This document shows positions 22,458-33,852 of a stretch of 64,000 nt of DNA, piece after piece; position 1 is the first letter of the stretch, and every line of letters begins with the position of its first letter. The stretch comes from Plicaturopsis crispa FD-325 SS-3 (Eukaryota > Basidiomycota > Agaricomycetes > Amylocorticiales > Amylocorticiaceae). Where the stretch lies: the NCBI GenBank assembly GCA_000827205.1, contig KN832554.1, positions 3,307,815-3,371,814 of the forward strand, read 5' to 3'. Both the position numbers and the translations under genes were made by a program. Under the pieces are notes generated by a model. It saw only the letters and a program-made list of their open reading frames with translations. It was not told the DNA's origin and searched no databases.

Positions 22458-25400
22458 ATGACCTTGATTTCAGATTTCTCTATCGTGGCGGACTCGACGG
22501 CCACAGACTCGCCGCCGCCGTCTCCAAAACACGCTGCAGCACCTGCAGTCAAGCGTACGTATGGCGGGCGTCGTCGAGACACCGATTTGCCTCCGACCGA
22601 ACCCGCCGCACGCAGTGCGAGCCCAGCTGCACGCAACACCCAATCCTTATACAGAACGGCACCTCACGACATTGACGAGACGATTCCACCGAGCTCAGAT
22701 GGAGCAGACGTGCCCGAGTCGTCTGAAATATCGCGTGACACCGACATGGGCGTCGAAACTGATGACGACGACGACGCCCAGAACACGTCTCCCAAATTCA
22801 AATTCGGCTGGAGGGAGAGGCTCAATGCAATCGATGATATGCCCGACACGGAGATAAACAAGTTAATTGCCAACTCCAAAGGGAACGACGCGTCGTTGTC
22901 ACCGCCCCAAGCCCACGACGCCTCATTCGAAGACCCGTTCGGCGGCGAACTTTCAGAATTGACAGCGTCGTCCTCTCAGCCCGCGCCGCAGTCTTCCCCC
23001 ATTCCCGCACCCACCAAACGAAGCCATCGGGTCGTGCCTGACTCCGACGACGAGCTCGACGTTGCCACACGCCCCACAAATCATAGTCGCGTAGCATCCT
23101 CTCCGACATCGCCCCCGTACCCGGACGCGATTAACACCCCGCCGCGCCATTCATCTCCCACACCGCCCACGTCCGACGACGAGATGCCATCTGCAAAGGC
23201 GAAAGGAAAGGCGCCGATGCGAGACGTGGCACCCCTTTCCTTCCACCAACAAGATGCACGCGACGGGAGCCTGCCCCCTGCCGCAAAGAGGCCCGCAGTG
23301 AAAGGGAAAGAGAAGGAGAAGCGGCCCAAAATCAAGGTATGCCTCGGACACGTTAATTCATCAATTCTCCGATCTCACCTTCGCTTTGCACCAGGCTCCA
23401 ACAAAGAAGGAGCGCAATGAAACCATGCTCGAGCGCCAGCGTCTGAACGCGGATAAGCGTGTCACGATCTCGCGGCCAGTCGTCGAAGCTCGACATACCA
23501 TTAGCGGTCTCCTAAAAAGAGTGTGAGTGCATTCTGTGTGTCACGACAATCCGTCGCCTAATTGATATTGCTTGTAGTAATGAACAAGCCAAACCCCTCA
23601 AGAAACTGCCCTCCTCTGACCCGATCCAGCCGTTCTCGTCGCCGAGCATCGATGACGTGGTCGACCGCAAGGAAGGTTCGAGCTCGGGTTTCGGTGCACC
23701 CATCGCGGGCTTACTGCAGTCAGCGCCTGCTCGTCTTAGCGTGCATATGACACCGCCCCCACGAACGAAGTTAGAATTGAATTCCGACCTCGAAGACTCG
23801 GACGAGGAACTCGTCGACATGGACGTGTTATTGGCCGAGCAGCGCAAGAAGGACGAAGAGCGTCAGCGGCAGGCAAGAGATCGCGCCCTCCGCGAGGCCA
23901 AGCAGCGCATACTGGAATCGCAGCAGAACTCCGCTCCCGCTGACGACGACGACGACGACCTGGTTATCGAGGACGAGATGCAAGGCGTTGCGAAAGAGGA
24001 GGCGGCGGAACGGCGGCACCGTGCGCACCCGAGCGCGGGGCGGAAGATGCAGATGCTGCTTGCACGCGTGTCGCCGGCCAAAAAGCGCGGCGCCGGGGAT
24101 CGTGGACGCGCGAAAGGAAAGGCGAAGACTAAAGTGATGGACCAGGCTGCGTTGTTGCGACAACTGAAGGCCCAGGCGGATCGAGTTGCTGCTGCTGCGT
24201 CAAAGCAGAAGGATGAAGAGTGGGTTAAGTCCGGCGGTACGCTGGTGCTACAGGGCGATGGTGAGAAGAAAGACCTTGCGGAAGTCATTCGGGAACTAGA
24301 GAAGGCGAGAGAGGAGATGCAGGAGCAGGGCGAGGAGGATGGGGACGAGGAGGGGAGCGACGAAGAGTGGACACCGGACATGAGAGGTTCTGCCAGCCCG
24401 GGCCCTGACGAGGTCGAGGAGCTTGTAGCGGAGGAGGACGATGCTGGTGAAGGCTCCGGAAACGAAGCTGAAACCGAGAACGAGATGGACGCTGAAGCCG
24501 ACGAGGACGACGCGACTGACAAGGAGAACTTCCGACCGCGCGTTTCGCGACGCGTCAACAACACGGTCTTCGACTCGGACGACGAAAACACCTCGCCCTC
24601 GCGTGGCCGCCAATTCGGCCGCGTGCTCGTCCCCGATACCTCCGTCGTGCTCCGCCATTCGACCTCCTTGCCTCTCGACGACGGCGGGGACACCGAAACG
24701 GAGAACGAGGATAAAGAGAATGACACGTCCCAGATGTTCGACAGGAGCGAAGATAAGGAGAACAAGGCGGTCGTGCGGCATGCCCTCGGTGCGCGGCCTA
24801 CTCTGGGATCGAGGGGAAGTCTCTTCGGCCTCGAGGAGGACGTGCGGCGTAGTCTCTCCATGTCGCCCGGCCCGGGTATGCTAGCTGACGACGACGACGA
24901 AAACACGGTGCCGTTCAAGGGCTTGGCTAAAAGCGCGCTCGGCGACCCATTCACATTCTCCCCTTCCCCCTCCCGCAAAGGCCGGTCACAAGCGACCTTA
25001 CTGGGGGAAGGCCCCTCCCAACTCCCTGCGCCACTCGTGTTCAACGCAGAACCTCTGGCGTTTTCTCAATTCTCCGACGATGAGAACGACGAGAACCGAG
25101 CATGTGCGCCTAGGCCGCAAGCATTGCAGCCCGGGTTCTCCGATTTATTCGAGTCGGGGACGGAACAGCGCTCGAAGTCTCCCGGAAGGGCGCTGAAGGA
25201 CCTCAGGCCCGGCGGATTATCTCAAGCTTTCTTGTCCGATGAGGAAGAGGTGCGTAGCATTCATGTTTCCTTCAATATACACTGATACTCACATTTATTC
25301 GTTAAAGGGCGGCCCCGGATTCGACAAGCTCCGGCGGTCGGAGAATACGCAACAGTTCGCGCTGACGCTCGATGTCGGCCTCCAACCCGCGCTAGAAGTC

Positions 25401-27182
25401 AACGAGAACGTCCGCAAGCAGGCAGACAATATCTTTGAAAAGGAACAAGAATATCTCCTGGAGGCCGCGAACCGGAAGCCGCAGAAGAAGCCAGAGCTAT
25501 ACGTTAACGACCATGGGTGCGTCGTCTTCGTTCTATCACATAGTCCAGGTTTCTTGACGTTGACCGGGTGTACTTAGGTTCTTGACGCAAACGCGGCCGG
25601 ATGTCCAGAGCCCCGAAGTGTACCGCGTATCGCCTACACAAGCCGCGACCCAGCGCATCCTACAGGCGACGCAAGCATCCTCCAGCGCCTCCCGGCACCC
25701 CCTACGCACACTATCCTACTCGCAGGAGCTCGTGCTAGACGAAAGTCCGATCCAGCGCGGACGGCTGCGGCGCCTGCAGAAGCGGAGCGCCTCGCCCCCG
25801 TCGCCTACCTCCCGCAAATCGAAACCGTCGCCGCGGAACGCGTTCGATTTGATGAAAGCTGCGGAGGCGCGGGCGCGCAAGAGGGCGGAGCGGCCGAAGA
25901 ACTCGGAGTTTGTCGAGGACCAGGCGCAGGAGTCGGACGACGACGAGTTCCTTGGTTTCGGCCGGCCGAGGGCAAAGAACGATGACGATGAGGAGGAGGG
26001 AGACGGCGAGGATCTGGACAAGACTCTAGAGGGCCTGGTGGACGACGAGCAGATGGATGAGGAGACACAGGCGGTGGAGCGTGTCCTGGAGAAAGTCAGG
26101 TCTGTGTCACGTTTCCTGATCTTAGTTATGAGGCAGCAATCTGACGTTTGCTGGATGTCGCAGGGAGCATGAGGAGCTAGACGACCAAGAGCTGGAGAAA
26201 CTCCATCGCGCGGCGATCGAGGGCCAGTTCAGGGTTAAGCGCCGTGACCGCGGCGTTGGCTTTGACGACGACGAGGATGAGGATGAGGACGCTGCGGACC
26301 GTGCGCGACGGCGCAAAATGAACAAACGGCGGAGAATCGACGGAGACAATCTTGAAGAACTAGGTTCGTGTCCTTGTGTGCTTTCTAGTCCGCAGTTGCT
26401 AACTCGGTACTGCCATCTTCAGGCAACTCCGAGGAAACGCGCGCTTTCTACCTTGCGTACAAGAATGATCTTGTGGACGACGACGATGAGTTCAGTAACC
26501 TGCAGGCCGATGTTGTCATGGGCGAGGGCGATGAGCAGGAGGACGCGGAGGAGGAGGCACCGGAGGAAGTCAGCCGGGACGACATCATACAGGCCGTCCG
26601 TGCGCGTGCCGAGGCCAAAGAAAACGGGGTTTGTTCAGTCACAATTGTTCCAGCAGATTCTTTGGCTGACCCGTATACTTTTTAGCTCTACGACGAAGAG
26701 GAAGACTTCATGGACGTGCACGACGTCACTTGGGTCGACCAAGACCAAGACGACGAGCTGGATGTCGCGGTCCGGACGTATCAGTCCAAGGCAAAGCAGC
26801 CTGCGCGTCGGACAGGGTTTATGCAGACGGACTTTGACGGAGATGCACCCGAGGTAAGCCGTATCCTCACATTTCGTCGCGCATCCATTGTACTGACTCA
26901 TCTCAGACGCGCCGGAGTACCATCGAGAATGACCAGGAACGCTTGCGCATGAACAAGTGGGCGAAGACGGAGGGCAGGACGCGCCATATGAACACGGGTC
27001 GCAATGCCGTGGGCGCGGCCGTCACCGGACACAGCAGCAAGGCCAAAGTCGGGGGTGGGTCTCTGCGGACAGGCCCCGGACAGCGGGTGACTGTGGACGC
27101 GTCGTCGTCGTCGCGACGGCCTGTCATGAAAGCCCCGAGCATGCTCGCGCGCGTGGGGAGCAGCAAGGACCGGTTCGCATAG
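22458..27182 (+). CDS. MRC1: Mediator of replication checkpoint MRC1 / claspin
   Basis: Nine exons: 22458-23336, 23395-23522, 23578-25249, 25308-25516, 25578-26099, 26164-26363, 26423-26628, 26686-26853, 26907-27182; 1419 residues. Most of the protein is disordered and acidic with many Ser-Gln/Thr-Gln pairs (at least a dozen), the targets of the checkpoint kinases Mec1/ATR. The C-terminal third carries the conserved Mrc1-like domain: FDLMKAAEARARKRAERPKN, SEFVEDQAQESDDDEFLGFG, EQMDEETQAVERVLEKVREH, and ELEKLHRAAIEGQFRVKRRD. Mrc1 travels with the replication fork, couples polymerase epsilon to the CMG helicase and passes the stalled-fork signal to Rad53/Chk1-type kinases. Aspartate and glutamate runs produce GAC/GAG microsatellite-like DNA. 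All exon junctions close in frame. Confidence 0.92.
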
Positions 27183-27608
27183 GACAGTGGTACGATTTTG
27201 TTTTGTTTTTCGCATGCCATCCTTCTAGCTTTGTGATTTATGTTTTTATGTCTAAACACCTCCATGTATACGTCTCGTTGTGACTATAAATGCCAGAGTA
27301 ATTATTACAAGGTCAAACAAGAAGCGCAACAGTACAGGCCCAATAAGTTATCTAAGTAGACCGGGGGAGTACGTTGGCAGAACAGAGCAAGCTTGGTTGG
27401 TGGGATTAGATGTGGTCGCCATGCCTGGCAGGAGGGATGAAGCAGACGTGTATGTACACCAATCAAGTATGTAAGTGGTAAGTCGAAATAAGGACGTGGG
27501 GTATAATGATAGAAGTGGGTGAGGGGGATCACACCGAAGTTATGCCCTGTACAGCGCGACGAATGGACCAAAAAGATGAGACGAGAGATGTAGGGGGTAG
27601 GGGCTGCC
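27183..27608. other. Intergenic region between MRC1 and the small membrane protein gene
   Basis: Convergent 3' ends of MRC1 (plus) and the minus-strand gene. A TTTTGTTTTTCG run follows the MRC1 stop. No coding sequence was recognised. Confidence 0.5.
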
Positions 27609-28064
27609 CTAGTGGTATTGTTTTCCGAAAGGTTTGCCAAAGCGCATCCACCTTGGCCGGGCGGATGTGAAGTTGTATGGTCGTGAGACCTGGCGCGCCT
27701 GGTTAGAGCCCCGCCGGTGTTTTCGAGCATTGGATTGGTCCATCTGCACCGGACGACGGTAAGTTGAAGGGTCTACACGGGAAACACGCAGCAATGTTCA
27801 CCTTATGCCTGAGCATGATCAATTTTGCCATGCATGCGGGTGGTCCCGTCTCTCTAAATGGGTTTCCTGCGTAGATAGGGACGGTAAGCGAGCAGTTTGC
27901 ACGACATAGTACCAAGGGGACATACGCGAAGCCACCACGGCCTTTCCTGATTCGTGAGCGTCGAGTGCGTCGTCTACGGCCATGATAGACATCCATACAG
28001 AGGGCATGAAGATATAGACGAACAACATGACAGCGAAAGCGGTCAGGAGCGGCATAGCGACCAT
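27609..28064 (-). CDS. Small membrane protein of unknown function
   Basis: Minus-strand exons 27926-28064, 27802-27866 and 27609-27743, 112 residues from the ATG at 28064. It begins with a strong membrane helix (LLTAFAVMLFVYIFMPSVWM) and ends in a basic tail with the sequence RPYNFTSARPRWMRFGKPF before the stop. The frame upstream of this ATG stays open and codes another hydrophobic helix (ISLLAVVVLVLARPVVAV), so a longer form is likely. A possible further start at 28302 (MSTTESRRERQRP) would need an intron of only about 34 nt. I recognise no family. The splice joins keep frame, and the basic tail reads cleanly to its stop. It lies head-to-head with tafazzin. Confidence 0.5.
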
Positions 28065-28300
28065 GGTGTACAGCTGCGGCGCTGACGGCCAGCGTTGCAC
28101 GGCGACAACAGGGCGGGCGAGGACGAGGACAACGACGGCGAGAAGAGAAATGGGTCGTCGCTGTGTCTTTCGTTGGGGAAAGTTTATAAGTAAGCCGAGC
28201 CGTCGTCGCCTTCGAAGCGCGCTTACGTTAAAGCTCTGATCCAACAAGCCGTTACATATCCGACGGCCGTTGTCTTTCTCTTCTAGACTCTGTCGTGGAC

Positions 28301-29543
28301 ATGCCCGGAATCCTTCCAATCGCAACCGCAACGACCATCGGACTCACCTGCAAGGCTTTTCTCAACTCGGGTCTGTGCTCGGTCACCGTCAATGGCCTGT
28401 CCACGCTCCTCGACGCGCTCAACAGCGACGAGCGAAATAGGGGGCGCGGTATAATAACAGGCAAGTTGCGCCGCCCTGTTTCAACGACAATTTACTCACT
28501 CGCTCGCTTGCAGTCGCAAACCACACCTCTGTGTAGGTGGCCATTCGCCGTGCTTTCTCTGTCATGACACCGACCCGAAAACCAGCCTCGACGATCCCGT
28601 AACATGGGGCGTCCTTCCGGCGCACACATTTCTGCGCCCCCGTATGACCCGCTGGGCACTCGGCGCATCAGACGTTATGTTCACCAATCCGTGAGCAGCC
28701 CCGTTCTTCTGAAATCGACGTGTTCTAATCGCGAATCCCGCCAGCAAGTGTCCTCTCTGCCTTTTTTCGGAACGGACAGGTCCTCGAAACATTTCGGGGT
28801 AAAGGCGTGTACCAGCCCGCCGTAGATACCGCCATAAAGAAACTGAATAACGGTGCTTGGGTGTGTTGCGTGTTGCCAATGTCGGTTGCTTCCGCTGACA
28901 TTCATTCCAAGGTGCACCTTTTCGGGGAAGGCAAAATCCACCAGCCACACCAGTACCCTCACAAAGATGGAGTTGCCCATTTACCGCGGTTCAAGTGGGG
29001 TGTGTAAGTTGTGTCCATGCTCTATTCATTATTTTCTCGAGTTTACGCGTAAACGAATAGCGGCCGAATAATAATGGAGACAGCTGTCCCACCCCTAGTC
29101 ATTCCAATGTGGCTTACTGGTACGTAGCACCTTATCTATGTACCGTTTCGTCTGTTTACACTTCCCTTGTAGGCTTCGACACCCTTATGCCGGAAGGCCG
29201 TAGGTTCCCGTACAATTACATGCCGCGAATAGGGGCAAAACTGAGTGTCACATTTGGAGACCCTTTGCCCGCCGAATCGATTCAAGCTGCAATGGGTCGT
29301 ACCCAGGCCGCATCAGATCCAGTTCCCTCGGGTGGAACGCCGCCTGCGCCTATGCCGGACGAGACGCGCGGATGGCTGGGGGACCAGGTCGTCCATACAC
29401 TTGCGCAAGGTGCCGGCGCGGCTGAGAAGATGGACCGTATTAGGAGCGACGTTACGGCGATTTTGCACCGGGCGGTAGAGGCGTTAGGGCACCGTGTGTC
29501 TGGCGATATGCTAGGATGTACAACCATTAATGAGCACAAGTAG
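28301..29543 (+). CDS. TAZ1: Tafazzin, cardiolipin-remodelling acyltransferase
   Basis: Exons 28301-28460, 28514-28532, 28586-28690, 28749-28860, 28912-29003, 29061-29119 and 29173-29543; 305 residues. The acyltransferase motif NHTSVLDDP gives the catalytic His57-x4-Asp62, followed by VTWGVLPAH and the second motif FGEGKIHQPH. A hydrophobic membrane-contact stretch, PPLVIPMWLTGFDTLMPE, comes later. Tafazzin moves acyl chains between phospholipids to mature cardiolipin in the mitochondrial inner and outer membrane faces. Exon 2 is only 19 nt, and intron 1 begins with GC (ACAG/GCAAGT) instead of GT; both are required to keep the catalytic motif. The start is taken as the first ATG, which overlaps the complementary ATG at 28302 on the other strand. 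A Gly/Pro-rich stretch near 225-245 is an addition over the yeast protein. Confidence 0.9.
28457..28513 (+). other. GC-AG intron of tafazzin
   Basis: The donor reads ACAG/GCAAGT at 28461 and the acceptor CTTGCAG ends at 28513. No GT donor nearby keeps frame. GCAAGT is the classic form of the rare GC-AG class spliced by the major spliceosome. Confidence 0.75.
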
Positions 29544-29727
29544 GCGACTTGTCCATCCATTCCGGTGGTGATAATAGATTGTGCATGATGAAAATGCGTG
29601 TAGGGTATTATGATATAGGTGCTGTAAGTCGTAGCGTGTCTCGACAGTGATAAATAGTATACTGTGGGCAGTGGTAAAGAGATAGCGTGTGTGCCCTCCC
29701 GCCTGGGAGATTTTAGCAACCAGCTGA

Positions 29728-31853
29728 TTACTCGGCGCCGCCTTCCCCTGCTAGCACCGATGCCACGCTCCCGCAGTTGACCATCGCAGCAATCTCAGGC
29801 TGCCCGGGGTAAAACCACACAGTGAGCGCCTACCGCAAATTCATCAGACCCCAGCGACACGACAACACAGGTGAGAATACGCACGATCATGACATAGAAC
29901 GACACCATCATCCAGCCCTCCATCCAGTTCGTCTTCGAGTCCGCCGTCACGTAGTTCACGAGGAACGTCGCGCCCAGCAGCAGCGCCACCTCGAAGAAAT
30001 CTAGCACACCACAATGCACCATATATAAGCATCTTTGCCCTCCACACAACAAGGTGACAGGAGGTAATAGGTGTATGTACGCACCGAATAGGAGGGTCAT
30101 GGGCTTGTGCGTCCACCACCCGAGAAGCACGAGGAAAGGCATCCAAAACAGGGTGAACTGGATGCTCAGGTCGATGGCGCGGCCTTTGGCGAGCGCCGTC
30201 GGGGCCTGGGGGACACCGAAGAGCATGCGCAGGGCCGAGTGCGCGAAGTAGCCGATGGCGATGGCGCCGTCTGCAGCGAAGGAGACGATGGGCAGGAGGA
30301 CGAGCCCAAACCACCTAGAGCGTATGTGAGTACGGACTGAGAAAGACAACGGCTGAAATATTGGTCCTCACGCTTCTTGGATATTACCCTGCTCCCTTAC
30401 GAATTCAATACTATCCACCAACTGCAAAATCCGCGCGGGCTCAGTAACACAACAGAGAGCCGGAGAGGTCAGGATTGCGCACCCATTCCGCGGTCGGCGC
30501 CATGAGCCCGACGGTGAGGACTAGCAGCAGCATACACGCCCATGGGTTGATCTCTGGATCCGCATGCTTCAAGTGCGCCTCCTCGTGCTTGATTTCGATC
30601 GGCGCGTCAGGGTGCGGGCGCAGGGCGTTGTCCTCGCCCGGGGGGTTGTGCAGGTATATACGGGAGCCAACGTACCTTCAAACGCACTCACGCATAAGTG
30701 GGTTGCCCCTAGAATTTGAGTAGAGGAACGTACACGATGAGAAGAATGATAGAGAGCCCTCGGCTGATTTGCAGGAACTGTCCGCGGACGGTGTCGTTGA
30801 CAACACTCTGAGCCGCAGCGGTGGAGCCTGCTTCAGGTATCGCCAGGACGCCCCGGTCGAGCGCTGCGAAAAATGCCGCGGGCAGGAGTAATGTTAGGAC
30901 TCTGTACGCTACTAGTCAGGTCTCAGACTGCCGAGGGCAGCGAGGTGAACGCGTACCCGATGGTGAGAAGCGTATGGTTTAGCTGCGTGAAGTGTGGGTT
31001 GAGATGCTGCTCCCATATGCGCGCTCCTCCGGTTATAAATGCGGTACCAGGAATAAGGAGGAGGTGCAGAAGGACGACGCCAACAATCGTCGACTGTAGG
31101 ATCAATAGCCTATTTGAATACTAAGGAGCCGCACAGTGACATTGAGATGTGAACTGTACTTACTCGCATTTGACCAGGAGAAATATTGCTAGTGCCGCTT
31201 CCACCGCACTAAGTAAGAGCACACCTTGAGCATTCATTCGCGACGGGGAGATAGGTGCACCACTTACTTGTTCAAGGTGATACTGATGAGATCTCCGAGG
31301 TCCTTGCCCACGTAGAAGGCCATTTGCTCGCCGCCATAATCGAATAAATGTTCCAAGGGAATGATCGCAAGGAAACACACTGTCAAGTATCATTCAATTA
31401 CACGGCCATCTGGCTCTAGTAGAGACGCACATATGAATACGAGATTGTGCGGCCATACGGGGTCCGTAGCAAAATGCGACGCCCACGCCAACGGGATAAA
31501 TATAACGAACAGATTCAGCCCTGCGCACACAGTCAGCACCCGCCCAGTCCAATAGCGAAAGAACGCGTACACGAAGAGGTCGCGATAGCCTTCGCACTAT
31601 CCCCCCACGTTATCCACCGCCGGTCCTTGCCGCGCAGCCGGTCCCAGAAGACCTCGAAATCGTCCACGTTCGGGACCGTCACGCCGTAGTACTCGCTGTG
31701 CGGACGCGGCGCGGCGTGGTGGGGATCGCCATTCGTGTGCAGAGGGTGCATTTCATGGGACTCGCGTGGAATGCCTTGTTCCTCGTCGACGGGTCCGGTG
31801 CGCGTCCGTTGGCGCGGTGCTCCTGGACCGTTTTCCATGGCGCTTGCAACCAT
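29728..31853 (-). CDS. CAX-family cation/H+ antiporter, probably vacuolar
   Basis: Minus-strand exons 31571-31853, 31431-31520, 31268-31379, 31164-31208, 30957-31109, 30734-30901, 30483-30675, 30372-30421, 30085-30314, 29834-30000 and 29728-29799; 520 residues. After a soluble tail there are about eleven membrane helices. The first Ca2+/cation-antiporter repeat reads VGKDLGDLISITLNNAVEAA, the second WLVDSIEFVREQGNIQEAWF then LVLLPIVSFAADGAIAIGYF. In classic CAX proteins these are GNxVE and GNAAEH; here the first keeps NAVE and the second has SFAADG. This variant is, as far as I recall, typical of a fungal branch annotated as calcium permease or Vnx1-like. Cation choice cannot be told. An upstream in-frame ATG was used; 31838 is the alternative start. 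Confidence 0.85.
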
Positions 31854-32409
31854 TGAGCAGTGAGCACTAGGAAATGAGGTGTAGGTCGATGGCGTTAGTA
31901 TGTTTTGGTACTTGTACACGTCAAAAGAGCACTGTAGGTCTACATGCAGTGCAGCAGGCCTCAGGGTGTCACTTTCGCTTAGCACTGGATGGTCTTGGCG
32001 TGACGAAGTGGGGCAGCCCTCGTCCCGTTAAGGTCGGCCATGATGCTGAGGGGCTACTGGCAGGGAGGTATTTTGGCGCTAGGTTGGACTAGAGCGTTCG
32101 TATTGCTTCATATTGGCGAAAGTGCCGTCCTAGAGGCACGCCGCAGCGACCGAGGTGGCAGCGGGAAGAAACTTGTCTTGGGAAACCCGACGCGCCGCGG
32201 CCTGCGCGCAACCTGCGCGTGCACTTGCAAGTTGGAACAAACTTTCGATTCTAGCGAGTCTAAAGTGAACATCATGCTCCCAACCGTCGACATTGTTCAA
32301 TTGCAATACATTTTGATTGAGGTACATGATATAGCCATGTTGTGCTCTAATGGAGGCTATCCGCACATAACACATCTAATAAGTCATAAGCCCCGAGCAG
32401 ATAAACCAG
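31854..32409. other. Promoter region of the CAX gene and 3' flank of the GH105-like gene
   Basis: Both flanking genes are on the minus strand. Short overlapping open frames on both strands look random. No gene or repeat supported. Confidence 0.5.
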
Positions 32410-33852
32410 TTATGCAGAGGATATAGCAGCGAGGTAGTCCCGCTGGGCAGCTTCTAGGAGCAAAACAAACGCCTGGCCCTCGGGGCTGTGATCTCCGGCT
32501 GCCGTAGGCGTGTTGAACGTGAGGGGATCGACTGTATTTTGCAGCCAACCGTCGGCGTCTACGCTGGCCTCAACGACCTTCAGCGCGCGATTGGCCGCGG
32601 GGAGGTGTGTCGTGTCGTTCGTGAGAGCGGCCATGCGGTATGTAACCGACGCCAAAAGTGCTGTCGACGACGAGTCGGCGAACGAAGATGGGTCGTTCAA
32701 GGCATTTAAAAGTGTTCCATTTGACGCCTGAGTTTAGAGTCAGCTATCATACCTACACAAAACTATGGATGATATTTACCTGGAACGTCCATGCGGCGCC
32801 GATGATTTCATTGACCCAGTCCTGAAGATCCTGCTTCTGCGCTGCAAGACTCGAGTGATTGTGCTGATTTATGGTTTCCAAAACGCGAAGCATGCCTGCC
32901 GCCGCCCACCCATTGCCTACACAGGGGACAAGTTAGCGTAAGCAAATGGGGGTTAAGTGGTCCAATACGTACCTGTCCCCCACAACGTGTCGTCCTGCCA
33001 GGAGCCAAGTACGATATGTTTCCAGAGACCCGTTGACTCATCTCTGAGTTCATCCCGATAGAGCCTGATCTGATCGTATGCAGTTTGCAGCAGGGTCAAT
33101 TCCTGATCTCCGCCCTGCAGCGCGCCATAGTACGCAATGAAGGGAGGCGCCATGTAAATGAAATCGGCCCAGAGTTGCACCTCATCCTTCCGTTGGGATA
33201 TAGCACCAGCTTCTGTGCGCGGCGCGTCGTTGAGTAGGTAATTAAGTTGGTCGGTCGCTGCATCCCCATATGTAGTATCGGAAAGGTCTGTGCGTGTCCA
33301 GTTCGCAAGAAGAACAGCGATCCCAAGGCCTAAGTAGTCCGTATGTCAGTAACACGGGCCTTCACCGATAAGCAATAACCTACTCGCTGGGTCGCCGACT
33401 GCTTCGTCACTGGCAGCAAGAGTCAGTGAGCTGGAAGGCCGCAAATCAACAGTTCTAAAATGGAGGGGAGGCAGGGTTAGTGAACACCACAGAGAGTCTC
33501 CTGAAACTTACGCGTTTGCGATGTCCAGTACGTCATGTGCATTCAGACTCTCATTCAATGTGGTCGGCGGGGGTATAGCGTTCGGACGAAACACAGACAG
33601 CGAAGGCCATGATAGTTCCGTCAGTGATTCAGCTGCAGTTCCATTCTCCCAGCTACAAGACAATCAGTCCTCATGTTTATGTTTGCCCATGCATTGTGCT
33701 CACCTGTGGTCTGCGACCTGCAGCATGTTTGCTCGTACCTTGGCGATAGTCGCAGCATTGAACCCAACCTGCACGGTAGGTGCTGCATGTGTGAGGGGTA
33801 TCCATATGAATGAGAGGAGGGGGATATAGTGTGTCCAGGTCATAGCCGTCAT
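32410..33852 (-). CDS. Secreted six-hairpin glycosidase, GH105-like
   Basis: Minus-strand exons 33704-33852, 33512-33652, 33384-33454, 32973-33329, 32780-32916 and 32410-32727; 390 residues. The N-terminus looks like a signal peptide (WTHYIPLLSFIWIPLTHAAP). The body fits the alpha/alpha six-hairpin fold of family 105, unsaturated rhamnogalacturonyl hydrolases: QLWADFIYMAPPFIAYYG, then WKHIVLGSWQDDTLWGTGNG leading to WAAAGMLRVL, and near the end DHSPEGQAFVLLLEAA. Such enzymes remove the unsaturated uronic acid left by pectin lyases, a plant cell-wall use. The family is inferred from the WADxxYMxPPF and GNGWAAAG motifs, and GH88 or another six-hairpin group is possible. The protein has several N-glycosylation sites (NGT, NWT, NHS). 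Signal cleavage is probably just after the THA. Confidence 0.82.

Noticed and set aside
23863-25044. 393-residue Ser-rich open frame on the minus strand
   Set aside because: It is antisense to the acidic, GAC/GAG-rich part of MRC1; the Ser runs are the complement of Asp/Glu codons.
28064-28302. Upstream start MSTTESRRERQRP for the small membrane protein
   Set aside because: Joining it to the membrane helices needs a ~34-nt intron, shorter than any other here; kept only as an alternative.
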